The notes below the pieces were generated by a model. That model was not told the origin of the DNA, did not search any database, and saw only the letters and a program-made list of their open reading frames with translations. Both the position numbers and the translations under genes were made by a program. Below, in pieces: positions 1 through 7,134 of a stretch of 9,769 nucleotides of DNA; positions within the stretch are counted from its first letter, which is position 1; each line of letters starts with the position of its first letter. This stretch comes from an uncultured Spirochaetia bacterium (GTDB taxonomy: Bacteria; Spirochaetota; UBA4802; JAGODF01), in assembly GCA_937967705.1 (NCBI GenBank), contig CALCJG010000257.1, forward strand, positions 1-9,769. Direction: 5' to 3'.

Positions 1-326
1 CCGATCTGGTCCCGGCGTGGGGCTTTGCCCTGCTCTTCGTTGTCATTGCCCTTTATGGGATGGGGCGGCAGTCGTCGGACATCGGCCATGAGGCGCATCT
101 GGGGGGCGCCCTCACGGGGACGGCCTTGATCATGGCGCTCTATCCCGAGCTGCTGAGCCGCCACGCCCTGCTGCTCGCCGGGGTCACGGTACCCATTCTG
201 CTCTTTTTCGTGATCAATCATTTTCGGCCGGGGATGCTGAGGCTCGGAGGAAACTCCGGGGAGAGACCGGAACGGAGGGAAACCTCGGCAGCTTCCGGTC
301 CCGGCGGTGAGGAAAAACCTGAGTGA
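1..326 (+). CDS. Rhomboid family intramembrane serine protease, C-terminal fragment (5' partial)
   Basis: The reading frame is open from the left edge (first full codon at 3) to TGA at 324-326, so only about the last 107 residues are present. The visible part starts inside a hydrophobic helix (WGFALLFVVIALYG), then shows GHEAHLGGALTG (nucleotides about 84-119). This matches the rhomboid motif carrying the catalytic histidine, here the CAT at 96-98, followed by a small-residue helix-packing run. Another hydrophobic helix follows (ALLLAGVTVPILLFFVI), then a charged Gly/Glu/Arg-rich tail that is probably disordered and cytoplasmic. Rhomboids cleave membrane proteins within the bilayer using a Ser-His dyad; the serine-bearing GxSG motif would lie upstream, outside the window, so activity cannot be confirmed. 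The stop codon directly abuts that of the convergent epimerase gene. A rhomboid-like pseudoprotease is the main alternative. Confidence 0.8.
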   Translation, partial: DLVPAWGFALLFVVIALYGMGRQSSDIGHEAHLGGALTGTALIMALYPELLSRHALLLAGVTVPILLFFVINHFRPGMLRLGGNSGERPERRETSAASGPGGEEKPE

Positions 327-1013
327 TCAGGAGGCGATCAGCGTGTCCTTCATCTCCTGTACGTTGCCGTTGACGTTTCCGCCCCGAAAAGCGGCGTTGC
401 CCGCCACGATGATCCTTGCGCCCGCGTCCACAACACTTTTTATGTTCTCCTTCGTGATGCCGCCGTCCACCTGAATGGCCACACTGCTGCCCAGCCCCGT
501 GGCGTTGATGTAGGTGTGCAGTCGGCGGATCCTGTCCAGGGAAACCTCCATGAAGGACTGTCCGTAAAACCCGGGATCCACCGACATCACGAGCACCATG
601 TCGGTGTAGGGCAGTATGTCATAGAGCACTTCGATGGGGGTGGCGGGATTCAGCGATATCGCCGCAATGATCTTCTCCTGCCGTATCTTGGTGAGCAGGC
701 GTATTGGGAACCGGGTGCTTTCGTAATGCAGGGTGATGCACCAGGGCTTGAGCTCCAGGTAACAGTCCAGGGAGTCTTCCGGTTTTTCGATCATCAGATG
801 CACATCGAGGGGGATGCGGGTGTGCTGCATCAGGTTCCGGATATAGCCCGGACCGAATGTGAGATTGGGAACGAAATTCCCGTCCATCACATCCATGTGC
901 AGCAGATCCACCACGCTTTCGTCGAATCCCCCGACGAGGTTCCCCAGGGTCGTGAGATCCGCGGCGATTACCGAGGGTGATATCAGGACGCGGTTAGTTA
1001 GGTTCTTCCACAT
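327..1013 (-). CDS. rpe: Ribulose-phosphate 3-epimerase
   Basis: This 228-residue protein is the usual length for the family. It is a cytoplasmic TIM-barrel enzyme that interconverts D-ribulose 5-phosphate and D-xylulose 5-phosphate in the pentose phosphate pathway. Landmarks in order are SPSVIAADL (12-20), the metal and acid/base motif HMDVMDGNFVPN (39-50), DVHLM (70-74), AISLNPATP (118-126), VMSVDPGFYGQSF (142-154), VDGGI (182-186) and AGNAAF (204-209). Expected metal ligands H39, D41, H72 and D183 are all present. Two variations stand out: SVDPGF replaces the commoner TVNPGF, and AGNAAF replaces AGSAIF. The related D-allulose-6-phosphate epimerase AlsE also carries VDPGF, so a relaxed or different sugar-phosphate specificity is possible. 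The ATG at 1013 lies inside the upstream PASTA gene (20-bp overlap) and has no clear Shine-Dalgarno, so translational coupling is likely. The stop immediately abuts the rhomboid stop codon. Confidence 0.93.
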   Translation of the reverse strand: MWKNLTNRVLISPSVIAADLTTLGNLVGGFDESVVDLLHMDVMDGNFVPNLTFGPGYIRNLMQHTRIPLDVHLMIEKPEDSLDCYLELKPWCITLHYESTRFPIRLLTKIRQEKIIAAISLNPATPIEVLYDILPYTDMVLVMSVDPGFYGQSFMEVSLDRIRRLHTYINATGLGSSVAIQVDGGITKENIKSVVDAGARIIVAGNAAFRGGNVNGNVQEMKDTLIAS

Positions 1014-2034
1014 TGAACTTTATGGTCTTGATCACGTTTTTATTGCCCAGTATCTTCACGCGGGCGTTCCCGGTTCTGTGGAAGACGAAGTTCATCCGGT
1101 CACCCGATTTTCCCTGTATGGAATAGATCAGGCGCTTGGATTTGTCATCCTCCACGTAGGCTTCATAGAGTCCCTGGGGTTCTCCCTTCGGAATGGTGTA
1201 CTCGATCTTTTCATAGCAGTAGTAGGGACGGTCCAGCATGGGGAAATAGTTTACCTTGAGCTTGATGATATCCCCCTTCTTGACCTCTGCGTCCTTGGCG
1301 GGAGTCTGGGTTTCTATCAACCCGCTTTTCCCCCTGTCCTGTACGGTAAGGATTTCCTCCTCCACGATGAGACCCTTGGCGGTAAGAAGCTCATAGCAGA
1401 GGTCGATGGACTGCCCCGCAAGGTCTGTCATCTTCATCTCCGCGTCTTTCTTCCCGGCGGAGACGAGCAGATTTACCCGTCTGTCCGGGGTCACCTTTTC
1501 GCCGGCTCGCGGCGATTGGTCTATGACGATATTCTCGCCGTGCTTGTCTGAGGGTACGTAGGATACGATTCCCACCATCAGGGCTACGGAGCGGTTGAAG
1601 ACGTGCAGGTTTTTCAGTTTGTTTTTGGCGAAGGGAAGCTCCATGCCCGTCACGTTGGGGATGTCCACCAGGATGCGGCTGCGGCTGACCAGAAGTTTCA
1701 GCTTGCTCCCCTCGGATACGATGCTCCCGGATTCGGGGTGCTGGCTCAGGATGATCCCGTTGTCCATGTCATAGACATCATAGAAAGACAGCTTGGGCGT
1801 CAGTCCCTTGCGGATCAGCGTGTTGTGAATGTCCGTGTATTGTTTGCCGATCACATAGGGGATCTTGACCTCTGCCTCGGGTTTTGTCAGGAAGATGAGA
1901 ATGATGCTGGATACCAGCAGAAAGAAGGAAAACCCGATGAAGAAGATCAGGGCAATTCTTCCATAGGTCTTGAAGTAGAGGGTTTTAATTCCCGATCCGT
2001 TGCTGCCGCTGTTGTCCTTAGTGCCTTTTTCCAT
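994..2034 (-). CDS. Membrane-anchored protein with three PASTA repeats (no kinase domain)
   Basis: The protein has 346 residues. Residues 1-26 are a polar, probably cytoplasmic N-terminus; 27-50 form one strong transmembrane helix (IALIFFIGFSFFLLVSSIILIF); the rest should be outside the inner membrane. Three PASTA-like repeats follow: about 55-118 (IPYVIGKQY...SQHPESGSIVSEGSKLKLLVS), 122-193 (IPNVTGMEL...DQSPRAGEKVTPDRRVNLLVS) and 199-262 (MTDLAGQSI...TQTPAKDAEVKKGDIIKLKV). A C-terminal beta-rich region, about 265-346, is not recognised. PASTA domains are known from penicillin-binding proteins and Ser/Thr kinases, where they bind peptidoglycan or muropeptides. This protein has neither a transpeptidase nor a kinase domain, so a cell-envelope sensing or scaffolding role is inference only. 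The gene overlaps rpe by 20 bp, indicating co-transcription. A weak GAGG lies 13 nt before the ATG, and the start is supported by the N-terminal topology. Confidence 0.85.
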   Translation of the reverse strand: MEKGTKDNSGSNGSGIKTLYFKTYGRIALIFFIGFSFFLLVSSIILIFLTKPEAEVKIPYVIGKQYTDIHNTLIRKGLTPKLSFYDVYDMDNGIILSQHPESGSIVSEGSKLKLLVSRSRILVDIPNVTGMELPFAKNKLKNLHVFNRSVALMVGIVSYVPSDKHGENIVIDQSPRAGEKVTPDRRVNLLVSAGKKDAEMKMTDLAGQSIDLCYELLTAKGLIVEEEILTVQDRGKSGLIETQTPAKDAEVKKGDIIKLKVNYFPMLDRPYYCYEKIEYTIPKGEPQGLYEAYVEDDKSKRLIYSIQGKSGDRMNFVFHRTGNARVKILGNKNVIKTIKFNVEEPN

Positions 2035-2240
2035 GGTTTATTGCATGCCTCAGTAATAGTGTGCGCCGTCTCCGGTAAAAAAGAATAGCAAATATTTTCA
2101 TCGCAATCCAGTCAAGCATAAATAATACCCCCAGGCTCGGCCGGATCGTGTTTTTCATCTTCCTGCTCCCTCGGGAGGGGGCGGAGAAGGGGCGGCGTTT
2201 TATATGCATTTATCTCTGTATTGCATAGCATATATTAAGT

Positions 2241-2270
2241 ATTATATACCGAATTAACCGGAAATTGCAA
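2241..2270 (-). promoter_or_regulatory. Predicted sigma-70-type promoter for the PASTA-rpe unit
   Basis: Read on the minus strand, a perfect -10 box TATAAT (2246 to 2241) is preceded by TTGCAA (2270 to 2265, four of six matches to TTGACA) with an 18-bp spacer. Transcription would start near 2234, giving a 5' leader of about 200 nt before the PASTA ATG at 2034. The surroundings are strongly AT-rich, which favours a promoter but also makes chance matches more likely. Confidence 0.5.
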
Positions 2271-2327
2271 AATGGAAAAATAAAGGGGGGATATTCCGTC
2301 GCGGTCAGATATAGCGGTAAAATTCGG

Positions 2328-2357
2328 TTGACAATATGGACTTATCCTCAGTAATGG
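2328..2357 (+). promoter_or_regulatory. Possible promoter for the EMO-like oxidoreductase gene
   Basis: A perfect -35 box TTGACA lies at 2328-2333. The best -10 at a suitable distance is TAATGG (2352-2357, 18-bp spacer), which is a poor match to TATAAT. Placement upstream of the plus-strand gene with an 80-nt leader is sensible, but the weak -10 keeps this tentative; an activator-dependent promoter would fit as well. Confidence 0.3.
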
Positions 2358-2425
2358 AAAAAAAAAGGAAAATTTATGTAAAGACCACCGTATTCTGAAA
2401 TGATGTTTCAGCTCAATTAAGGATG

Positions 2426-2431
2426 AGGAGG
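2426..2431 (+). promoter_or_regulatory. Strong Shine-Dalgarno for the EMO-like gene
   Basis: A consensus AGGAGG lies 7 nt upstream of the ATG at 2439. It fixes the start and excludes the internal methionines at residues 20 and 31 as likely starts. Confidence 0.85.
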
Positions 2432-2438
2432 ATTTTGT

Positions 2439-4574
2439 ATGGATCTCACCAAGTTGTACAGTGATGTATATTCTCCCACAGACATCGCCCGCGAGATGTA
2501 TTTCAACGTGGGTGGTCCTCATGGTTTCATGCGCTGGGGTATATACATCTTCATGTTCGCCGCCTTCGGATACATCGCCTATACCCTTGTCAAGCGCATC
2601 TTGATATGGAGGGCGGGAAAGCCCGAACTCAGAACCGATTATCCGGAAAAACGGATAATGGCTGTCATCAAATACGTCTTTCTTCAGGGAAAGATCGTGC
2701 GCGAGACCTATGCAGGCATCATGCATGCTGCACTCTTCTTCGGGTTTGCCGGACTGTTCATCGTTACGATGATCATCGTGGCTCAGGAGGACTTTACCGA
2801 GCTGTTTTTCCATACGAAATTCATTTACGGTAATTTCTACCTTATATGGTCCCTCTTCGGTGATCTCTTCGGCCTTATGGTTATCGGCGGTCTCATTATG
2901 GCCTTCTACCGCCGCTATAAGATCAAACCCACAAGACTGGATACCAAACCGATAGACACCTTCGCCCTGGTGCTGATTGCCGTGATCATCTTTTCCGGTT
3001 TCCTCAATGAGGCTCTTCGCATCGCCATCACCGGGTTTCCCAAATTTGAAGTCTGGTCCCCCGTGGGATACGCCTTTGCGCACCTCTTCGGCTGGGCCGG
3101 AAGGTCTTCCCTGGAAATAGGTCATTACATCAACTGGTGGCTTCATATGGTGGCCGCTTTCTCCTTCATCGGACTTGTGGCCTCCGACAAGCTGGGACAC
3201 GTTCTCATATCCTCCCTCAACGTATATTACCAGAACCTGAAAAACGAAGATCCCAAAACAAAGTTCACTGTGCCGGTCATCTCCCCTGCGGAATTCGAGA
3301 CAGCGGAAAGCTTTGGTGTGGGTCAGGTCGAACATTTTACATGGAAACAGCTCATGGACGGTGACGCCTGTACGCGGTGCGGCCGCTGCCAGGACAACTG
3401 TCCCGCTCATCTGACGGAAAAGCCCCTCTCTCCCAAGAAACTTATCAATGACGTAAAGGCCAATATGGACGAGAGAGTCCCGCTTCTCAAAGGGGCTGAA
3501 GATCCCGCGATGGTGGAATCCAAGATGCTGATCGGCGAGTCCGTACTGGAAGACGAGATCTGGTCCTGTACCAACTGCGCCGCCTGTATGGAAAACTGCC
3601 CCGTGCAGATAGAGCATGTCCCCAAGATCATTGACATGAGGAGATACAAGATCCTTATGGAAGGTACCATGGCTCCCGAGCTTCAGGGCTCCCTGCAGAA
3701 CATGGAGAAGAACTACAGCCCTTATCCCTTCGGTTTTGCCGAGAGAGCGGACTGGGTTACCGACGAGTTGAGAGAAATGGGCCTCAAGACGATTTCCGAG
3801 GATCCCGACGTGGATTACGTCTTCTTCGTCGGATGCGCCGCATCCTTCGACCAGAAGAAGAATCAGAAAGTGGCCCGGGCCCTCTGCAAGGTGCTCCTGA
3901 AGGCCGGTCTGAAGATAGGTATTCTCGGAATCGAGGAATACTGCTGCGGCGACTCGGCCCTGCGCGCCGGAAACGAGTATCTCTTCCATACGCTGGCCAC
4001 TCTTAACCTGGAGACCTTTAAGGCCTACGGCGTCAAGAAGATCATCACTGCCTGTCCGCACGGCTATAACGTACTCAAGAAAGAATACCCGGAATTCGCC
4101 AAGGTGGGCATGGACTCCGAGGGCAATCCTCTCGAGTGCGGCTATGAAGTCTATCATCACACTGAAGTGATCGATGAACTCATCAAATCGGGCAAAATCA
4201 AACTGAAAAAGAACATCAGCGAGAAGATAACCTATCACGACTCCTGCTTCCTGGGACGTTACAACGAGATTTACAGCCAGCCCAGAAACATCGTTGCGGC
4301 CATGGCGGGCAAGGAGAACTACGTGGAAATGAGCAGGAATCACGCTAAGAGCTTCTGCTGCGGTGCCGGTGGCGCCAGGATGTGGATTGAGGAGCATATC
4401 GGAACCCGTATCAATCAGTTCAGAACCAAGGACGCCCAGTCTTCAGGCGCCACTCAGATCGCAACGGCCTGTCCCTTCTGCCTTATCATGCTTTCTGACG
4501 GTGCGGACGAACTGGATATCCAGAACCTTAAGAGCTTCGACATCGCCGAGCTGGTTCTCAATGCGATGGAGTAA
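2439..4574 (+). CDS. Membrane-bound Fe-S/CCG-domain oxidoreductase, EMO-like (Etf:menaquinone oxidoreductase type)
   Basis: The protein has 711 residues in three parts. Residues 1-260 are a NarI-like membrane domain with about five helices (31-52, 93-115, 133-157, 173-192, 230-258). Histidines H96, H215, H229, H236 and H254 are candidate haem b ligands. Residues about 308-390 carry two classical [4Fe-4S] motifs, C311/C314/C317/C321 and C377/C380/C383/C387. Residues about 455-711 hold two CCG domains of the heterodisulfide-reductase HdrD/DUF224 type: C466, C502-C503, C539, then C603, C640-C641, C678, C681. This order matches the EtfAB:menaquinone oxidoreductase (EMO) described in syntrophic bacteria, which passes electrons from electron-transfer flavoprotein to menaquinone for acyl-CoA oxidation. 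No etfAB genes are visible, so the partner is inferred. A different HdrD-like membrane reductase, for example linked to lactate or glycolate oxidation, remains possible. The gene is followed after 107 bp by hppA on the same strand. Confidence 0.85.
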   Translation: MDLTKLYSDVYSPTDIAREMYFNVGGPHGFMRWGIYIFMFAAFGYIAYTLVKRILIWRAGKPELRTDYPEKRIMAVIKYVFLQGKIVRETYAGIMHAALFFGFAGLFIVTMIIVAQEDFTELFFHTKFIYGNFYLIWSLFGDLFGLMVIGGLIMAFYRRYKIKPTRLDTKPIDTFALVLIAVIIFSGFLNEALRIAITGFPKFEVWSPVGYAFAHLFGWAGRSSLEIGHYINWWLHMVAAFSFIGLVASDKLGHVLISSLNVYYQNLKNEDPKTKFTVPVISPAEFETAESFGVGQVEHFTWKQLMDGDACTRCGRCQDNCPAHLTEKPLSPKKLINDVKANMDERVPLLKGAEDPAMVESKMLIGESVLEDEIWSCTNCAACMENCPVQIEHVPKIIDMRRYKILMEGTMAPELQGSLQNMEKNYSPYPFGFAERADWVTDELREMGLKTISEDPDVDYVFFVGCAASFDQKKNQKVARALCKVLLKAGLKIGILGIEEYCCGDSALRAGNEYLFHTLATLNLETFKAYGVKKIITACPHGYNVLKKEYPEFAKVGMDSEGNPLECGYEVYHHTEVIDELIKSGKIKLKKNISEKITYHDSCFLGRYNEIYSQPRNIVAAMAGKENYVEMSRNHAKSFCCGAGGARMWIEEHIGTRINQFRTKDAQSSGATQIATACPFCLIMLSDGADELDIQNLKSFDIAELVLNAME

Positions 4575-4607
4575 CAGCGGCATTGATCTTATGTGGTGAG
4601 CACAATT

Positions 4608-4637
4608 CTCCTGTCCGCCGCCATTTGCGGGCAGGGG
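4608..4637 (+). other. Intergenic RNA hairpin between the EMO-like gene and hppA
   Basis: An inverted repeat forms a stem of up to 11 bp: 4608-4618 (CTCCTGTCCGC) pairs with 4627-4637 (GCGGGCAGGGG), with two G-U wobbles and an 8-nt loop. The nearest A/T tract (about 4649-4662) is 11 nt downstream and starts with eight A, so this does not look like a complete intrinsic terminator. A processing or mRNA-stabilising element, or a partial terminator that lets hppA be expressed at a different level, is more likely. Confidence 0.5.
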
Positions 4638-4666
4638 TGAAAGCAGTGTAAAAAAAATTTTATAGT

Positions 4667-4672
4667 AAGGAG
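4667..4672 (+). promoter_or_regulatory. Shine-Dalgarno for hppA
   Basis: AAGGAG lies 9 nt before the ATG at 4682. It supports this start, which also yields the expected hydrophobic first helix (residues 6-25). Confidence 0.8.
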
Positions 4673-4681
4673 TGATCCGTT

Positions 4682-7024
4682 ATGGAGAATAGTCTCTTTT
4701 ATATTGCCCCGATAGGATCAGTCGTTGCCCTTATTTTTGCCTTTGTTTTCTATAAACTGATGATGAAGGCCAATGAAGGTAACGCAAAGATGATCGAGAT
4801 CGCCGGCGCTGTCCGTGAGGGCGCTATGGCTTATCTCACCCAGCAGTATAAGGTTGTCGGATTTGTATTCTTATGTCTGGTTATTCTGCTTACGGTTCTG
4901 GCCTTCATGGGCATTCAGAACCCCTTTGTTCCCTTTGCCTTCCTGACAGGAGGTTTCTTCTCGGGATTATGCGGTTACCTGGGAATGAAAACAGCCACCA
5001 ACGCCTCTTCCCGTACGGCCCAGGGCGCTTCCGAGTCCCTCAACAGGGGTCTTCAGGTTGCTTTCCGTTCCGGTGCTGTTATGGGTCTTGTCGTTGTCGG
5101 TTTCGGTCTGATCGACATCTCCATCTGGTATATTGTTCTCAATTACCTCTATGACAACAATATCCTCGGTCTCAGCGCCGATCTCGTGAAGAAGTTCAAC
5201 ATCGCCGGTGGCGCTTTCACGCAGCATGTCGTCAACTCTCCCGAGTTCTCCCATGCGAAACTGATAGAAGTGACCACTACGATGATCACTTTCGGAATGG
5301 GTGCTTCCACACAGGCGCTCTTCGCCAGGGTCGGCGGGGGTATCTACACCAAGGCCGCTGACGTCGGAGCTGACCTCGTAGGTAAGGTTGAAGCCGGAAT
5401 TCCTGAAGACGATCCCAGAAACCCCGCCACAATCGCTGACAACGTTGGCGACAATGTTGGCGACGTTGCCGGTATGGGCGCTGACCTTTATGAGTCCTAC
5501 TGCGGATCCATCCTCGCCACTGCCGCTCTGGGTGCCGCTCTTCCCATGGGTGTCGGCGGACTCAAGGCTGTTGTCGCTCCTATGATCGTAGCCGGTCTTG
5601 GTATTATCTTCTCCGTTCTTGGAATCTTTGCTGTAAGAACCAAAGAGCAGGCCACCATGAAGAATCTCCTCTTCTCCCTGAACGTGGGTGTATGGGGAAG
5701 CTCCTTCCTCCTGATTGCCGCTCTTATCATCATGGCTTATGTCAACCTCATCACCTGGGGTGTTTTCGGCGCTGTATGTGCCGGTCTCGTTGCCGGTCTG
5801 ATCATTGGCCAGGCCACTGAGTATTATACTTCGGATGACAGCGCTCCCACCCAGGGGATTGCCAAGCAGCACACCATGGGTCCCGCGACGGGTATCCTCG
5901 ACGGTATGGCTACCGGTATGATGTCCGCGGGTATCCCCGTTGTTACCATCGTTATCGGTATCCTCCTGGCCTTCGGTTTCTCCGGCGGCTTTGAGAACGT
6001 TTCTCTCGGTCTCTATGGTATAGGTTTTGCCTCTGTCGGTATGCTGGCAACCCTCGGTATCACCCTGGCCACTGACGCTTACGGCCCTATCGCCGACAAC
6101 GCCGGCGGTAACGCTGAGATGGCCGGTCTACCCAAGGAAGTCCGTCAGAGAACGGATGCCCTCGACATGCTTGGCAACACCACCGCCGCTACCGGAAAGG
6201 GTTTTGCCATCGGTTCCGCCGCGCTTACTGCCATGGCCCTTCTCTCTGCCTATATTGAAGAACTCAAGCTGTGGATCGGCAAGTACGCCGGGGAAGGCAT
6301 GATGCAGGTCGGCAAGGTCAAGTTCTATTCCGAAGCCGCTTTCTCCAAGCTGCCCAAAGAAGTACAGGGCGCTGTTGAGAACGTTTCCATCATCAAGGCC
6401 GAACTGGCCGACTTTGTACGGGCCTATGACATCACCCTGATGAACCCGCTGGTTCTCTGCGGACTCTTCCTAGGCGCCATGATGGCTTTCGTCTTCTGCG
6501 CCATGGCCGTAAAGGCTGTTGGCCGCGCCGCCGGTTCCATGGTTGAGGAAGTAAGAAGGCAGTTCAAAGAGAAACCCGGTATCCTCCAGGGAACCGACAA
6601 ACCCGATTACGCCCGCTGCGTCGCCATCTCCACCGCGGGGGCCCAGAGGAAGATGATCCTTCCCTCCATGCTGGCCCTGATTGTTCCCATCGCTACCGGT
6701 CTGGTTCTTGGCGTTCCCGGCGTTATGGGTCTTCTCGCCGGTGCTCTGACGGCTGGTTTCTCCCTTGCCTGTCTGCTCAACAACTCAGGCGGTGCATGGG
6801 ACAATGCCAAGAAGTTCATTGAGAAGGGTAACTTCGGCGGAAAGGGTTCCGATGCGCACAAAGCCGGTGTTATCGGCGATACGGTTGGCGACCCCTTCAA
6901 GGATACTGCCGGACCTGCTCTGAACATTCTGCTCAAACTCATGAGTATGGTTTCCGTTGTATTCGCCGGTGTGGTTGTTAAGCTGTCCCCGGTCATCGGA
7001 AAGGCTCTCGGTTTTGTTAAGTAA
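4682..7024 (+). CDS. hppA: Membrane-bound ion-translocating pyrophosphatase (K+-dependent, probably Na+-type)
   Basis: This is a 780-residue polytopic inner-membrane protein (about 16 helices) that hydrolyses pyrophosphate to pump H+ or Na+. Diagnostic motifs include the substrate-binding block at 227-264 ([13 protein letters not shown], then [21 protein letters not shown]), DNAGGNAEM (472-480), [10 protein letters not shown] (498-507), [17 protein letters not shown] (700-716) and [17 protein letters not shown] (732-748). A502 and G505 occupy the positions that are Ala and Gly/Ala in K+-dependent enzymes, but Lys and Thr in K+-independent ones. The gate glutamate E271 sits in DLYES, as in Na+-pumping enzymes such as that of Thermotoga; plant H+ pumps have it shifted. 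Pump specificity is therefore inferred as Na+ or mixed Na+/H+. The protein is longer than typical bacterial members, mainly from a hydrophilic stretch near 525-583. Codons are strongly biased (many GTT, GCT, GGT, TCC, CTC), suggesting high expression. A terminator follows the stop. Confidence 0.97.
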   Translation: MENSLFYIAPIGSVVALIFAFVFYKLMMKANEGNAKMIEIAGAVREGAMAYLTQQYKVVGFVFLCLVILLTVLAFMGIQNPFVPFAFLTGGFFSGLCGYLGMKTATNASSRTAQGASESLNRGLQVAFRSGAVMGLVVVGFGLIDISIWYIVLNYLYDNNILGLSADLVKKFNIAGGAFTQHVVNSPEFSHAKLIEVTTTMITFGMGASTQALFARVGGGIYTKAADVGADLVGKVEAGIPEDDPRNPATIADNVGDNVGDVAGMGADLYESYCGSILATAALGAALPMGVGGLKAVVAPMIVAGLGIIFSVLGIFAVRTKEQATMKNLLFSLNVGVWGSSFLLIAALIIMAYVNLITWGVFGAVCAGLVAGLIIGQATEYYTSDDSAPTQGIAKQHTMGPATGILDGMATGMMSAGIPVVTIVIGILLAFGFSGGFENVSLGLYGIGFASVGMLATLGITLATDAYGPIADNAGGNAEMAGLPKEVRQRTDALDMLGNTTAATGKGFAIGSAALTAMALLSAYIEELKLWIGKYAGEGMMQVGKVKFYSEAAFSKLPKEVQGAVENVSIIKAELADFVRAYDITLMNPLVLCGLFLGAMMAFVFCAMAVKAVGRAAGSMVEEVRRQFKEKPGILQGTDKPDYARCVAISTAGAQRKMILPSMLALIVPIATGLVLGVPGVMGLLAGALTAGFSLACLLNNSGGAWDNAKKFIEKGNFGGKGSDAHKAGVIGDTVGDPFKDTAGPALNILLKLMSMVSVVFAGVVVKLSPVIGKALGFVK

Positions 7025-7046
7025 ATAGGATTTAAAGGATATATCG

Positions 7047-7075
7047 AAAGGGGGGAGCGATCCTCCCCTTTTTTT
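7047..7075 (+). terminator. Rho-independent terminator after hppA
   Basis: AAAGGGGGGA (7047-7056) pairs with TCCTCCCCTTT (7061-7071) around a GCGA loop, with one bulged T; a run of seven T (7069-7075) follows. The hairpin begins 22 nt after the hppA stop. A second, weaker stem (CGGTC 7088-7092 with GACCG 7100-7104, followed by T-rich sequence) lies just downstream and may back it up. Confidence 0.9.
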
Positions 7076-7122
7076 ATTTAGGGCATCCGGTCTTGCCGGG
7101 ACCGATTTTCATTTTTGATTGT

Positions 7123-7127
7123 GAGGG
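7123..7127 (+). promoter_or_regulatory. Shine-Dalgarno that sets the start of the small PQ-loop-like gene
   Basis: GAGGG lies 7 nt before the ATG at 7135. The same frame is open back to a TTG at 7093, but that codon sits inside a terminator-like stem and has no good ribosome binding site, so 7135 is preferred. Confidence 0.55.
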
Positions 7128-7134
7128 TGAGCTT

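Larger units (their letters stand above)
2035..2438. promoter_or_regulatory. Divergent intergenic region between the PASTA-rpe unit and the EMO-like gene
   Basis: This 404-bp stretch separates two divergently transcribed units. It is AT-rich in the middle (about 2200-2400). It holds a good minus-strand promoter (2241-2270), a possible plus-strand -35 element (2328-2333), a short plus-strand leader hairpin with stems 2395-2400 and 2406-2411, and the ribosome binding site of the plus-strand gene. The minus-strand leader of roughly 200 nt contains a small open frame (ATG at 2158, or 2209, to a TAA at 2018-2020) that I do not annotate as a gene; it is discussed in the findings. I see no tRNA, riboswitch or repeat here. 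Confidence 0.7.

Noticed and set aside
516..1551. Plus-strand open frames opposite rpe and the PASTA gene
   Set aside because: They overlap genes with clear family motifs on the other strand, lack ribosome binding sites and encode no recognisable motif.
2082..2115. Minus-strand TTGACT with TGCTATTCT as a promoter close to the PASTA gene
   Set aside because: The spacer between TTGACT and TATTCT is 22 bp, too long for a sigma-70 promoter. The TATAAT at 2241-2246 is a better candidate.
2235..4397. 720-codon open frame on the minus strand opposite the EMO-like gene
   Set aside because: It is codon-aligned with the sense gene, so it stays open simply because the sense gene avoids TTA, CTA and TCA codons. 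The sense protein has full family motifs and a consensus ribosome binding site, whereas the antisense product (His- and Gly-rich, low-complexity character) resembles no family.
4637..4666. GTGAAA and TATAGT with an 18-bp spacer as an hppA promoter
   Set aside because: Transcription would start at about 4672, inside or after the Shine-Dalgarno, so the transcript would lack its ribosome binding site.
4967..5872. 301-codon open frame on the minus strand opposite hppA
   Set aside because: It is also codon-aligned with the sense gene and ends opposite a rare sense TTA codon at 4964-4966. It is a shadow of codon bias.
7093..7134. TTG at 7093 as the start of the PQ-loop-like gene
   Set aside because: The 14 extra residues fall in the post-terminator region with a small hairpin and no ribosome binding site; the ATG at 7135 has GAGGG at good spacing.
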